A DNA stretch of 64,000 nucleotides from Owenia fusiformis (GCA_903813345.2 CAIIXF020000002.1:24318455-24382454); one strand, 5' to 3'; positions 1-33,908 are shown, numbered from the stretch's first letter. Numbers and translations: made by a program. The notes: generated by a model from the letters alone, not told the origin.

Positions 1-1915
1 TAATACTGTTTATCATAATTTTTTCTCAATGCCTCAGTCAAATTTGATTTATGGCAACCATATGGCAGCTGTGTCACCTTCTCAAAATGGATAGAAATAT
101 GCATTCTAAAATTTAGGGATAAGCACCCATGTAGATTTTCTATATCGATTGCGTGAGGCTAAGGTCACTGTATGGCTGCCATAGAGCAAATGTGACTGAG
201 GCTTTATTAACCAAAACCGCTGTGTCTGTTACTCATCCATTTCTTTGTTTATCAAAGTTTGAGTTCACTTGCAAAAGTGACATGAGAAGTATCAGAATCA
301 ATGATCTGAGTCGTTCTTACAAAATGAAGTTTATTTTTTTAATATGCAAGCAATATTTCAAGTGTTTATATAGACAGACAAAAGATTTGTATCTGCATTC
401 TTGAATAATTATTTCAAGATGAATGTCTGATACAATAGACTAGATGCGAGTAGAAACAATCTTGATTTCTGACATTATCCCACCGAACAAAGTTTGAGAG
501 GGATATAGGAAAGCCAGAGGTATTGTGCCTCTAGGCATCATCATATAAAATTAGATCCAAATCTGTTCACTGGTATTTGAGTTATCAAAGATTAGATTCT
601 TTTACGAAAAATGGGGGGCATTTTGAAAATCAGCTGCCATCTTAAAAATTCCTTATCGTGCAGAGCTTCTGTGTCCCTAGGCATCAGCATATAAAAAGTC
701 CATGTGCAGTATAGCAAGTGATTTAGATAGTCATATCTTTAACCATGAGTACTTTCTGGGCATAAATACAGTGTTTTTTATTTTGATTGTGTGTGATCAT
801 ATGATAGAATTTAAGATAGGTATTGATTGCTATAGAAAACTGGCCAAAGTTTGAAAGATAAGGTAAGTTATTTAGTGAAAGAAGCACCCAGTCTTCCTGC
901 ATTGGACTTCAAATTGCTAAACCAAATCAATAAAGTAAATAGGCTTATGATTTGGTACTATGAGCTTAGAAGACACATCCCAAAATACTAAATTTATTCT
1001 GCATACTTCCATTATTAAGTCATTTTATTTTACTTATTGAGGAACATTATAATCTGAACTGCAATGAAAAAACAATTTTGATCTACATTTTTATTACAAA
1101 ATATATATTTTATTTTATAATGCTGTGTAATCCAACAATAATGCTGTGTAATCACCTTATATCTAACAGTAAATATACAGGTTGTCCATAACGTATCTTT
1201 ACAATTGAACTACAAAGTCTGCGAAAAGTGCCCATTTTTTGCCCATATTTACATAGTGACATGGATAAGTACTTATTTTACAAGATATCATATGAAAATA
1301 AGTTACGATTTATAAAATATTTATAATAAAATCACATTATTCAGGGGTTTCAGTAGAATTCCTCTCAACAGGCTGAATAAATGAATTAATGGAAATAATA
1401 AATTTAACATGGAAAAGTTGAAAAGTTCCTAAAAGCAACAGGCGATTTTGTGAAAACAACCAGTGAAAATCGCCTTTTGCCTACTGCTAATGAAAACCCT
1501 GTTATTTAAGTACATGTAGTAGTAAAACCTGTATAAGTAAAATATCGTTGGTACCTCAAAATGGTGTCCTTATTTAGAAATGTTTCTATCCTGCCTTTCA
1601 TTTCAAGAATGATATCACAGAGAATGCGAGATTTTACTCATTGAAACATGCTTCAGATTCTTCTATATGTAGTAGAGATAACATGTACTACACTCATTCA
1701 ATATATCTGCAGTATTTAATGAGGTAAAATCATTAAAAATCTCAATGACAAAAAGAATTTGATTTTTATTGGCAAAAAATATATTACAAATTTCTAAGAG
1801 GAGAAAAATTTATGATGTACGCAAATAACTGATTTTAAACATGCTTTTTACATTTACACTCACTCACTTTTACATTCATATTACACTGATCATGTGATAA
1901 AAGAAAAATAGTGTT
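1..1915. other. Gene-free stretch with dispersed repeat fragments
   Basis: I see no convincing exon here. Fragments around 515-690 (a CTAGGCATCA motif followed by AT-rich sequence and CAGCTGCCATCTT) match, in the opposite orientation, repeats at 6300-6660, so this is a dispersed repeat family. A single end of the TACAGG..GTCCAT element seen complete at 11920-11993 lies near 1178-1205. A small perfect inverted repeat (10-bp arms, AGGCGATTTT) sits at 1440-1475. The missing 5' exons of the VEGFR gene could in principle lie here or beyond the window, but I could not identify one. Confidence 0.5.
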
Positions 1916-1933
1916 TTATATAAAACTTTTGTT

Positions 1934-2023
1934 TTATACATTCGACTCTGAATTTCGTCCTGGAAAGAGTGATTCGTATGCTGGTGGGGGTGTGAATGTT
2001 AAACGATCATTTGATTGAGGCAT
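1934..2023 (-). pseudogene. Duplicated C-terminal tail of the multi-pass membrane protein gene
   Basis: This segment encodes, in an open frame with its own ATG and TAA, a 29-residue copy of the C-terminus of the adjacent gene (MPxSNDRLTFTPPPAYE..). It differs from the functional tail by one residue (Gln for Ser at position 3). The duplication is about 110-120 bp, includes some 3'-flanking sequence, and lies directly downstream of the real stop, so it would sit in the 3' UTR. It retains the PPxY motif. Without an upstream splice acceptor in frame it is probably a non-coding tandem copy. Confidence 0.75.
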
Positions 2024-2056
2024 TTAAAAAATAGTATTTTATATAAAATTTTTATT

Positions 2057-4375
2057 TTATACATTTGACTCTGAATTTCGTCCTGGAAAGAGTGATTCGT
2101 ATGCTGGTGGGGGTGTGAATGTTAAACGATCATTTGATGAAGGCATTTCTGCTGTCTGGTTGGTTGTATCTCCAATTGTATATACAATGGCTGGTGGTAC
2201 ACCAAAGGAGGTACCTGGAGGTGCTGAGGGTATATACCCATGAGGCTGTGGAAACCCTGTGTGGTGAGGACGTAGAGGGTTTAAGGGCAACTCTGGTACT
2301 GGTCCCATGTTCCTGGCATTTGGAGAAGAACCTGATGGCCCAGGCATGAAATAGGATGGGTATAGGGGATTGAAAGGTGGAGGTGGGATGGAGCCAGGCA
2401 GTGGGTGTGAAGGTCCAGGTTGTGGAAGGATAACTCCAGATTGTGGAGGAATAGCTCCAGGTTGTGGAGGGGTAACTCCAGATTGTGGAGGAATAGCTCC
2501 AGGATGTGGAGAGATAACTCCATGTTGTGGAGGTACATCTCCAGGTTTTGTAGAGATAGCTCCAGGCTGTGAAGGAATTACTCCAGGCTGTGAGGGAATA
2601 GCTCCAGGTTGTGGAGGGATAACTCCAGGCTGTGAAGGAATAGTTCCAGGTTGTGGAAGGATAGCTTCTGATTGTGGTTGTGTATTACCAGGCCCATTTA
2701 ATTTTCCAGTTACAGATGTTGTTCTTTCTGGTCTTGTTGTACGACTTACAGATGTAGGAATGGAGGGATCAGAAGTTGACACTCTGGCTCCATTGCGTGC
2801 AGCACTAGCATTCTTTGCAGCACTAGCATTATTTGCAGCAGTGGCATTATTTGCAGCAGTGGCATTATTTGTAGCAGTGGCATTATTTGTAGCAGTGGCA
2901 TTATTTGTAGCAGTGGCATTATTTGTAGCAGTGACATTCTGTGTAGCAGAACTTGAAGCTATTGTTATGTTAACCACCTGGTTCTTCTCACCAAACCAGG
3001 TATTGTAGTTCTTGGTTATAAACCGATTGAACCAGTACAGTGTGATCAGGATCCCTATGGGGGCTTCGATAAACATTACAGGGCTAAAATAGAGTGCTTC
3101 TTGAACAACTTGAATGTATGTACCTCCTGGGGTAACAGTACTGTTGGCATTTTCAACCCATTTATTTTCCCCTTTACCATAGGTTGTTAGGAAAAGGGAT
3201 ATACCTACCCCTGCAACAATAACATCGCAAAATATCAGAAAATTACGCTGCTTGGTTATTTCATCAACAGATTTACGTGGATGGGCAGCAGTGTGATTAA
3301 GGACCGTTACACGCATGATAAGGGCTGCCATGACCAGCATACCTGGTGAAATTAAGCAAGTTGGACGGAACTCTGATCGTACTCCACATGGGCCAAGAAA
3401 GAATAAAGTCATGGCAGCGACTACAAAAGCAAGTCCTAAAACTATAGACCAAAACATAATGGAGTCAGATTCTTCTTCTTCTATTCTGGAAACTGGAAAT
3501 TTAGGATTGTTTTGTATGTGCTTCCTGTATATGATACCTGTTGCCAAAGATGCCACTAGTCCGTAACCACAAAGCACTTGTCCTAACTGGTTTAAACCAG
3601 ATCTGTCCGCAACCAACCCAATATCTGGGGAGTATGATAGCATTAGGTTAATGCCTATGGCCAAAAGTAAGAAATCATAACCTGTGAATATTAAACATCT
3701 CATTTTGATGGTGTCCCTTGACTTGATAGGTGGTTCAGTCCAATTTAACATGCTGGTACAGTGAGCAAGCAATAATCCTAGTGCCGCCATGGCTAATGGT
3801 ACATAGGAAAATGTTAGTAGATATCCATGCATTTCAGTTTTGAATCCATCATTGAATGCAAGTCCTCCAACCACCATAAGGCAAATGCCCATAAACACGA
3901 ATAATACACGGGCAGCTGACTTGGTTTCTACTGAAATTTCACCATTTGGAATTTTCTTGTCATTGTCTATGCTTCTTTTGAAATAGAAATCGATTAACAT
4001 TAATATTACGACAGTGCATAGCAGTGTCACTCCATATAAGCACCATGTTCCTAGAATATAAAATTCTCCCAGTGAAATGTCATAACATGGTTCTACGAAG
4101 CAAGAAAAGAGGGCAATACCCAGTAGTATCACATCCACTTTGAAAAAGTTACTATTTTTGTAAAGTAATGTCTGCCTGTTGGGCTTAGACTCCGGTAAAA
4201 ACATAATCTTATGTAGAAAGTACCGTTGGAGTAAGAAACCAAGTACCATGCAGACAAGTTGAGGTTCAAAAACATTTTCATTAACATAAAAATAAGTCGC
4301 ACTTCCAGCTATTATTGCAACAGTGGATAGAAAAATTAGTAATTTTAAGTTATTATAGGGCTTTGAATCTGCCAT
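2057..4375 (-). CDS. Multi-pass membrane protein with sequon repeat, Pro-rich tail and PPxY motif (unrecognised)
   Basis: One uninterrupted exon encodes 772 residues from the ATG at 4375. That start has a good context (AAAATGG) and precedes MADSKPYNNLK. An in-frame ATG 22 codons upstream (4441) is possible but gives a less plausible leader. About 12 hydrophobic helices fill the first ~475 residues. Then comes a 6-residue repeat of NATATN type, about 8 copies, each holding an N-x-T/S sequon. A Pro/Gln/Gly-rich repeat (QPGAIPSQPGVIP-like) follows, and the protein ends with PPPAYESLFPGR. PPxY motifs are known ligands of WW domains, for example in Nedd4-type ubiquitin ligases. With an even helix count and cytosolic N-terminus the sequons would be cytosolic and unused, so the topology is open. 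I do not recognise the family. A splice acceptor on this strand near 4790 suggests a 5' UTR intron. Confidence 0.8.
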   Translation of the reverse strand: MADSKPYNNLKLLIFLSTVAIIAGSATYFYVNENVFEPQLVCMVLGFLLQRYFLHKIMFLPESKPNRQTLLYKNSNFFKVDVILLGIALFSCFVEPCYDISLGEFYILGTWCLYGVTLLCTVVILMLIDFYFKRSIDNDKKIPNGEISVETKSAARVLFVFMGICLMVVGGLAFNDGFKTEMHGYLLTFSYVPLAMAALGLLLAHCTSMLNWTEPPIKSRDTIKMRCLIFTGYDFLLLAIGINLMLSYSPDIGLVADRSGLNQLGQVLCGYGLVASLATGIIYRKHIQNNPKFPVSRIEEEESDSIMFWSIVLGLAFVVAAMTLFFLGPCGVRSEFRPTCLISPGMLVMAALIMRVTVLNHTAAHPRKSVDEITKQRNFLIFCDVIVAGVGISLFLTTYGKGENKWVENANSTVTPGGTYIQVVQEALYFSPVMFIEAPIGILITLYWFNRFITKNYNTWFGEKNQVVNITIASSSATQNVTATNNATATNNATATNNATATNNATAANNATAANNASAAKNASAARNGARVSTSDPSIPTSVSRTTRPERTTSVTGKLNGPGNTQPQSEAILPQPGTIPSQPGVIPPQPGAIPSQPGVIPSQPGAISTKPGDVPPQHGVISPHPGAIPPQSGVTPPQPGAIPPQSGVILPQPGPSHPLPGSIPPPPFNPLYPSYFMPGPSGSSPNARNMGPVPELPLNPLRPHHTGFPQPHGYIPSAPPGTSFGVPPAIVYTIGDTTNQTAEMPSSNDRLTFTPPPAYESLFPGRNSESNV
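2400..2940 (-). repeat. Coding tandem repeats in the membrane protein gene
   Basis: Two in-frame repeat blocks lie inside the CDS. At about 2815-2940 an 18-bp unit encodes NATATN/NATAAN, nearly identical copies that grade into Ala/Ser-containing variants. At about 2400-2690 a 24-27 bp unit encodes Q-P-G-(A/V)-I-P-(S/P) type Pro-rich repeats. Both are multiples of three, so copy-number change would keep the frame. Length polymorphism is expected. Confidence 0.85.
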
Positions 4376-4454
4376 TTTGATGTGTTGTTGATTGTTATAT
4401 ACTATCTGGTATATTGAAACAGTTGTTACTCGAGGTTTCAAGGTTTAGAGTATG

Positions 4455-4745
4455 TATGCATTATTGCATTTGCATATGGTTGCAGTTGTTATTAGCTGTT
4501 GTATTCAAGTAGTCAATTGTAATATGGTCATTTATCCTCTGACATATATGAGTTCTATAGAGTAGTTGTTTCCGTATGCTGTCATTCAAGTAAACTGTTG
4601 CATTATGGGTGTAGTTGTTTCCATCTGCAGAATTCAAGTATACTGTTGCATTATGGGTGACGTTGTTTTTGTCTTCTAAGATTGAAGTATTCTATTATAT
4701 TATTGGTGTAGTTATCTCCACCTGCTGAATTCAACCATGCAGTTG
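4455..4745. repeat. Degenerate ~56-bp tandem repeat upstream of the membrane protein gene
   Basis: About five diverged copies of a unit containing GTTGCATTATGGGTGTAGTT and an (A)TTCAAGTA motif lie just 5' of the minus-strand gene. They probably fall in its 5' UTR or proximal promoter if the acceptor near 4790 is used. No clear promoter element is visible in the unit. Confidence 0.6.
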
Positions 4746-4789
4746 TATTTTTAAGTAGTTATGATGCAGTTTATCACTGTGAATCATAC

Positions 4790-7019
4790 CTGAAAACAAA
4801 AAATCAGGAGTCAAAGTTTGATATTTATGTCATTAAACAAACAGGTCTTATGCAGTGAACAAGATTATTAAATTACATTAAAACATTAAATTTTAAGGTG
4901 AGAAACAATTTTTAAAACCTGACATGCAATAGTTGTTCAAATATGACATCACTTTGGTTAAATCTGAGTATTTAATCAAAAAAGATTTCATGTGTACTAG
5001 TTGTATTGATCATTGAACTAGTTTTAATTCATTCAGTGTTTTACATGTACATTCGTGACCAGGCACTGTAAATTAAAATTTCAATGGGAGTTCCCAAGTT
5101 TTTGTGTTCACGTAGTTACTTTTATTTTACTTATTTGGATGTAAAGTCTAAATTGATGGCGATGTTGTTTTGAAATTCTTTATACTAACTAAAACTTCAC
5201 AGTAACTGAAACTTATCATATTCTGATTTTCACCACAATTTGTTCATTGTAAATAACTATAAATAAGAAGAGTTACATTACTTGTCATGTTATATTCCTT
5301 CCTTTCTTCATGACAATGTAACATTCACCCCTATATTTCGAAATCTACAGTCTTGGTTTTATCATGCACTTTAATCCTGAAACCTTTATGATCTTAATAT
5401 CCTTACTGAGTCAAGTCGCTCTGCTTTCTGTTAAGCTTATTTACTTTACTGAATTGGTTTAGCAATTTGAAGTCCAAAGCAATGGTCTTTCTTTGTGTAG
5501 TATTGTGTTATGTATGTAGTACCTACGCTGTTGTTGCTGTTTGTTGCCTGGCTGTCAGGTCAACATATCAGTTATATATAAAATAGAGTCAATATGGAAA
5601 TATTAGCTTAACTTGTTTTGGTCAGCCAGCATAAGCACATAATTATTTTGTCCAATCTTATAAATAAATTAATTTTTGATAAATTTTTTTTTTATTGTAA
5701 TGCTCTAATTGTTTGCCTTTGTGTGGAAAACAAGTAAAATAAAAATAAAAACTGAGATTAGGGTTCCCTGAGTTTGTTTCCCCAAATAGTCCTCATTGCA
5801 TCTCTTTCATATTACAGCAGCTGTGGCTCTCAGAACAAGTAGGGAATGCAATGCATTTTAAAACTTGAATTTCATGGCTGGTTTTCAAATAGCAATATAA
5901 ACTGTGACATCATTTTTTTCAGTTCCTGATAAACGCTCCACTTAACCTCGAAACATCAATATTTTGCTCATTTTGCGATCCATGTATGACACCTGAACAA
6001 ATAGTTTCTGCTTTATAATATAAACGATTGAGACATTTTAGAACCATGAATTTTGCGCAGCCATATAATATATCATAGAAATCGAAGTGCTAAAATATAT
6101 GAATTAAACATTAAAGCTGAAGGTGTTTACCACTAATTTATCTTGATAAACTCTTTAAGTGGTTAAATAACTTGTCAATTTTGTTAGTGACATCGACAAT
6201 ATATGGTTCAAATGTCAAATTTTGGTCAAAAATTTAGCCAAGTTGTTTATGTTCGTATCGCTCAATTTTGGAATTTGATCACCCCCAAGTGTACTTCTTC
6301 CAAAATCACCTTGAAAACTCATATAGATCAAATACCAGTGAACGGATTTGGATCAAATTTTATATGATGATGCATAGAGTCTGTTTGACAAAGAATTTTA
6401 AGATGGCAGCTGAATTTTAAAATGGTTACCATTTTTTGTAAAAACATGTCATATTTGATAACTCAAATAGCAGTGAATGGATTTCACTCAAATTTTATAT
6501 GCTGATACCTAGGGCCACAGTATAGCTCTGTTCGAGACATATTTTCAAAATGGCAGCTGAATTTCAAAATGGCTGCCATTTTTCGTAAAAAAGGAATGTA
6601 ATATTTGATAACTCTAATGCTAATTTACGGATATGGTTTACATTTATATTTTGATGCCTAGAGGAACAAGTTCTGCTCAAGAATTATTATTATTTTTTGC
6701 TCGGTGGGATTTGCTACTCAAACAGAAAATATTTTCTTTTACTGGACATATTTTAATTTATAAGATACATAAGAATAATATGAAAATTGAACCACTAAAA
6801 CTGATGAATATTCAAATTTAATGGAACTTTGTTATACCCTGCCATGTAACCTACCCCGAATTGGCCACCTGGTGGTGAAAATGATAACTACCTACTCGCA
6901 TCTGGGTAATTCTACTTAAAAATTTGACACCATCTATGGCATGTAAGTCATAGTATGAGAATTTCTCAATTAATTGAAATATTTGTGCATCATATTTTAA
7001 ATTAATCTCCTTATTCTAG
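4790..7019. other. Non-coding stretch upstream of the first identified VEGFR exon
   Basis: No supported exon. From about 6300 to 6660 there are two to three tandem copies of a ~150-bp repeat with AAATTTTATATG(A/C)TGATGC and AAAATGGCAGCTGAATTT motifs, related in inverse orientation to 515-690. The region ends in the polypyrimidine tract and TAG acceptor of the exon at 7020. The upstream VEGFR exons (Ig domains 1, 2 and the first half of 3) should lie in this direction, possibly beyond the window. Confidence 0.5.
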
Positions 7020-28572
<21,553 letters not shown>

Positions 28573-28659
28573 TCATATATCACATAGTCATATATTGTGC
28601 ATATAGTCATAATCAATTTTTATAATGTAGTCATTACCATGGAAATTAGTTATATGTAT

Positions 28660-28805
28660 GATATACAGTGAAACATGTTTCAGTTGAACACCCTTGGTTC
28701 CGCTAAAAGTGTTCCATTTAGGATGTGTTTCACTTATAAGGGCTCCACATTCAAAGGAGTTCTTCTTATAGAGGAATTCCTTTGGACAGATTTTACTGTA
28801 TGCCA
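28660..28805. repeat. Full-length-looking copy of the GTGTTCCA dispersed repeat
   Basis: It begins ACAGTGAAACATGTTTCAGT and ends TTTTACTGTA, with internal GAACACCC..GGTTCCGC..AAGTGTTCCATTT and ATAGAGGAATTCC. Ends of ACAGTGAAAC / TTTTACTGTA form a short inverted repeat, as in a MITE. It lies ~90 bp after the VEGFR stop codon, in the presumed 3' UTR. Confidence 0.6.
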
Positions 28806-31800
28806 CATTTTTAGTACATGACATACAATACAAATTGAAGTATATATTATGACTGAAGTTTTAATTTAAAGCAGATTCATGCACATGTTTTAGATACTGA
28901 ATAAGAAACAAAGATTTTTGCTCACATACGTTCAGTAAAATCTTTGTATTATGTAATGATTTTAAATTCTGTTTATTGACAAAATGAGATTTTTATATCA
29001 TATTATTACTATGTAACCAGCCTTATGAGGATTTTTAGAATATTGTGATTGCACTGAATTGTACAATTCAAAATGGTGGCATTTATGGTTATTTCCTTCA
29101 ACCAAATGTATTGCTACAATTTTGCTAACTAACGTTAGTGTTTGATGTGCTCATCCTGTGAGTATTTACACTAAATTATGAGAATTCAAGCGCTGTATTG
29201 TATTGTATGATTACTGTATTATAATAGATTTGATGAAAAGTTTAAGAATCACGAATTTTCAAAACATACATACACTGAAAATGATGCTGTCTTACATATA
29301 CTTATAATTATGTACATTGTATATAAATGTACATAGGTAACTGGAAGGATATTTCATGTATTAATGTATAAAATTGTATACACTTAACGTTTTACACATC
29401 TCAACGTTGAGACCAGACACTGCCTTGAGCCAAACCCTTTATGAAAGCTGACATGAATGGTGTTCTAGTTTTTCTTTCATGCTTGAAGCTTTCTTGCTTT
29501 AATTGCCTTCAAAGTTGTAATTCTCAAAATCATTTTGGTGATGTGATACAATGATAAAGGTTATGACCAATCATATTGCTTTGATATATGTAGATTAATC
29601 TATTGAATTGCTTTTGTAAATGTAGCTTAGTAATTGACCAATCGGATTGCTGCATTAGTATGGTAATTGACCAATCAGATTCCTTAGACATGACATGTGT
29701 TTTACACTTTGATATATGAAAATATTATATTTGTATTATGCAAGAGAAGTGCCTTTTACAGGAATTGCATTAGTAATACATAATTATAGAATTGTTTAAT
29801 TTAAGGCAGTTGGGATTATATAGTTTAAAGGAAATACAAGATTTTACACATTTATTTTTATAATTTGTAGTGTAGATTTTTAAATTCATTTTTGCTTCTA
29901 ATGCTTTTTGTTTGTAGTCCATTTAATAATTATTTGATTTTTAATTGCTGCTCAGTATTTTCAATGTTTTAGGATGATAGGATTTTGGTCACTTTTTTCC
30001 ATTATCTTGTTGAATCCTTGGAGCTATGGAAACGTCTATCACATAAATGTCCCATAAATAACTTTACCCATTATTATTATTGTTCAATCTACAAAAAGTG
30101 ATGTATTTAAATGAGTGTAATGTATCTATAATTAGTGATATCACCAAAATGATATCTGATTCACCATAATGTAAATCACATATATTTGAATAATCATGAC
30201 AGAATCTGGCAAAATCTGAAAATGCTCTGGTATTCAATATGATATAAAACTGTTGTCAGAATTAAAATTTTGAGATGACATTTTATATGGTCAGATCTAA
30301 ATGACTATAATCAGTAATTATTTGTTGCCAATAAATGTCCATTGTTTGTACAGGGTGACCCAAAAAACAGAACCTCAGAATATGAGTTATGCTCTTTTGG
30401 GTAACTATGTACTTTAGATATTTTTGTTCTAGTATGACCAATAACATTTTACTTTGTGAAGTATTTTTTCTTTTTTTTAATGAATGATTTAGAAAATCAA
30501 CACAATGCTAACAGTATTATTAATTGTAGTTGCAGAGTGAAACATGTACATGTATATCAAATGCCAATTACAGTATCCAATATGGGACACATTTTCTGAG
30601 ATTTGCAAAAGTTGGAGTGCACTATTTTCAAATTATTTTTTGTGGGGAATTGACACTTTTGTATCAGTGGCACTTAACTAAATAATCATGTGTGTATTAA
30701 TCATGTGTGTACAACGATGTTGGATGAAATGATTATAAAAATCAAAAGTTAGAATCAAAGCCCCTCTATGTGTTATAGAAGTACCCAGCAAAAAATATGA
30801 ACTTTGATAAAATTGGAATGAGTATTATTTGCATAATCAAATGTGTCATTTGACTGCAGGAATAAGAAAAAATTGTTGGCACCTATGTGAAAATCCAATT
30901 TTTTCAGTGTTATTTCATTGTTGTAGTGATTTTACATGTATGAGTGAATTTTGAAATACTAGAATAATTGGTGCTATAGATATTGTACAGAACATAGAAT
31001 TGTAAGAACATTTAAAGCTGTTCAAGAGGAATACAGTTGGACCTGTGTAAGCGAATTACTCTTGAGACCACAAAAAGTTGCTCCACTCAGAGAGTGTTCC
31101 ATTTACAGAGGTTCTTTAACATGGGGTCAATGGGTCATGACACTTTTACTGAAATTCCCTCCATCCATGTGTGTTCTTATGTGTGTTCTTTATGTATTTA
31201 ACCACATAGCAAAACACCATGCGCATACTTTGGTGTGGTCTCTATAAGGCACACGTCATATATCAATGTGTTGCAAAAATAATCTTGTAAGGGGAGGGGC
31301 ACAAACATGGAGATTGAAGGTAATAATGTTATTTCCAAAGCATTGATATTTTGACCCAAGCCTTCATAATGTATGTATGTATTTTATAAGCTGCCTATAT
31401 TTGCTGCTCATGACTATAATATAAAACATATACATGTACTTTATACCAGTGGATAAATAAACAAATAATGTATAAAATATATACAGTTATATAGGGTGTT
31501 TGTTGCTAAGTTGATGTTAAGACGTTTGACCGTATTATGTAAGTATGTGTTGATGTGATATGATTTTGAGTGACATCGTTTCACAAGTTGCTATTTATAT
31601 TTGAGTGCAGTGAGTTGATGGTATAAAAAACATCATAATTTATCAAAATAAATCCCATGGGATACTTTATTTATCAAATATCACATGAAAATACATTTGT
31701 TATGGGGATCAAATATTATTCAAGAAAAAATTCCCTAACTATTGAATAACACTTCGGAAGATATCATATCCAAGGCATGCTATTCTTTTAAAATAATATG

Positions 31801-32119
31801 ACACTATACAATAATGAAAAAGAAGAAATGAAAAGGATTTTAAAAACTTGCAAATTAAAAAAAATTGGATTTACTCAATTGAAAATTTGCATATCGAAGT
31901 ATTTTTACAACATCTATACCAAACATTATGTCCTCTTAGTATTGATTATTTCTAGAGGCAAAAGTGAATTTCCAGAAGCAACATGTCTAGTTATCAGTAA
32001 GATATAGTTGGCTTTTATTAAGAATAAGATGTACACCACACATTTATGTGTACACCATGGTCTTCTAGAAGCATTCTGTCGGATTTTAATGATCAGCAAC
32101 AAAGTTGAGATGTGAAAGG

Positions 32120-32600
32120 AAAAGGATTGTCAAGTTTGGAAGATTGTACTGCTAAATTGTCAAGTTTGGAAGATTGAACTGCTAAATTGTCCAGTTTGAA
32201 GATTGTACTGCTAAATTGTCAAGTTTGGAAGATTGCACTGGTCCATTGTCAAGTTTGGAAGATTGCACTGTTCAATTGTCAAGTTTGGAAGATTGCACTG
32301 CTCAATTGTCAAGTTTGGAAGATTGCACTGCTCAATTGTCAAGTTTTGAAGATTGCACTGCTCAATTGTCAAGTTTGGAAGATTACACTGCTAAATTGTC
32401 AAGTTTGGAAGATTGCACTGCTCAATTGTCAAGTTTGGAAGATTGTACTGCTAAATTGTCAAGTTTGGAAGATTGCACTGCTCAATTGTCAAGTTTGGAA
32501 GATTGCACCGCTCAATTGTTAAGTTTGGAAGATAGTACTCCTATATTGTCCCCAGATATTGTCAATCTTGGAAAATTGTACAGCTATTAAATTGTAAAGT
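32120..32600. repeat. 30-bp minisatellite, about 15 copies, open in overlapping frames
   Basis: The unit TTGTCAAGTTTGGAAGATTG + CACTGCTCAA repeats about 15 times with few changes. Because 30 is a multiple of three and the unit lacks stops in two forward frames, it reads as (LSSLEDCTAQ)n and (CQVWKIALLN)n. I see no promoter, signal peptide or splice structure that would make it a gene. Confidence 0.9.
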
Positions 32601-33908
32601 TTGGAAAATATGTCCTGCTAAAACCTTAAGATATTGCATGTTAATTTTAGAATATACAACCATCTGTCCATCTTCATACAACATATTTTAGAGTATCTAT
32701 GGAATTAGTGACTTTAATGCAAAAAAATACTACTGGATGAAACAACAATGCCATTTATTGATATAATACTATGTACAATATTATTGCGATCTGATACAAA
32801 AATAATACTACATTAGTGCTATCCAATAACTGAAAAGCTATTACAATTACATACTTTTGGATAAATGTAAAACTGAATACAATATTATGCTATTGAGTAC
32901 AAATGATTCTAGATGATATACAATATAGATACAATGACTACAATCTTTATCTTGGCACAAAGAAGATATACAATATATAACGTGTGTATAATTGTCATTG
33001 AAAAAATGATGTATATTAGTTGAAATTCCGTGCATATTGATTAATGTATAGTTCATACAACCTAATGGAAAGCCAATTCTTAAGAAAAAACTCTTCCAAA
33101 CTCTAATTATATCAAACCCCTTTTATATTGTTATAGAAGGCTATTGAAATATGGCAACAGACCAATTAGTAAATCATACCACCTTTTGTTATGGTATCAT
33201 TCCACAGAAACAAATAATAAACCAATCTACAGTAGAATGGTGTCATTCTTGCAAACCATGCTCTCTCTATTGGTTATGGTGTCATTCTTACAAATCATAC
33301 TCTTTCTATTGATTATGATGTCATTTTTACAGTTAAAGGGCACAAGAGGCTTATTACTTATTCGCAAAAAATCTTACAAACATTGCTGCTCGCAAAGTAT
33401 GATGTCATACATCAAGCAAACATTTAAGTTTCCTTGGTTCATTCATTGAAAGGTTTAAAGATTTATTGGAAAGGTCTATTTTCTCAAAGTATACTATGGT
33501 GCAATATCTGTGGCTATTTTGTATATACCACCATAATGAATCTTACCGAGCGTTATTTTTTCATATAGGAAAACTCGTGCTATCCACTGTTTTCAGTGTA
33601 AGTTTGGTCACCAAAATTTGATCTTTCACATTAGTCTCAACGTCATTCTACCTTTGCAGAAATTATGAATATTCATACAATATATTCGGAATGCATTCTT
33701 ATATTTTGTGTCCATTCTCTTCGTGGATAATATAGTTACTTTTTTAAATTGTTATTGCACATTGGATCCAGTGAACTAAATGACTGATATCTCGGTCAAA
33801 AAAGTTAACATCAGCATAATATTCTCAGAAACATTAAAATAGGGTACATTGCATCATTTTGGGGTAAAAAGTAGTTAATTAAAGTCATTGGGTTATTTAC
33901 TATTAACG

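Larger units (their letters stand above)
28573..33900. other. Gene-poor interval holding the VEGFR 3' UTR
   Basis: The VEGFR 3' UTR starts at 28573. Its end is not clear because several AATAAA-like sites exist (for example near 30332). Within it lie members of the GTGTTCCA repeat family (28660-28805; 31033-31120), a half-element TACAGGGTGACCC at about 30350 and a 30-bp minisatellite at 32120-32600. I see no supported gene. From about 33080 the sequence resembles 48200-48400, the start of the collagen segmental duplication. Confidence 0.55.

Noticed and set aside
2370-3008. 212-codon plus-strand frame (Gly/Cys-rich, then FVAVAL repeats)
   Set aside because: It is exactly antisense to the Pro-rich and sequon repeats of the membrane protein gene, whose helices and start context make the minus strand the coding one.
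5818-5838. Possible 21-bp micro-exon (TTACAG|CAGCTGTGG..CAA|GTAGGG)
   Set aside because: It has splice-like ends, but nothing supports inclusion and no Ig residue pattern is present.
32187-32590. Two overlapping repeat-peptide frames on the plus strand
   Set aside because: Both arise from a stop-free 30-bp minisatellite. There is no independent evidence of a gene.
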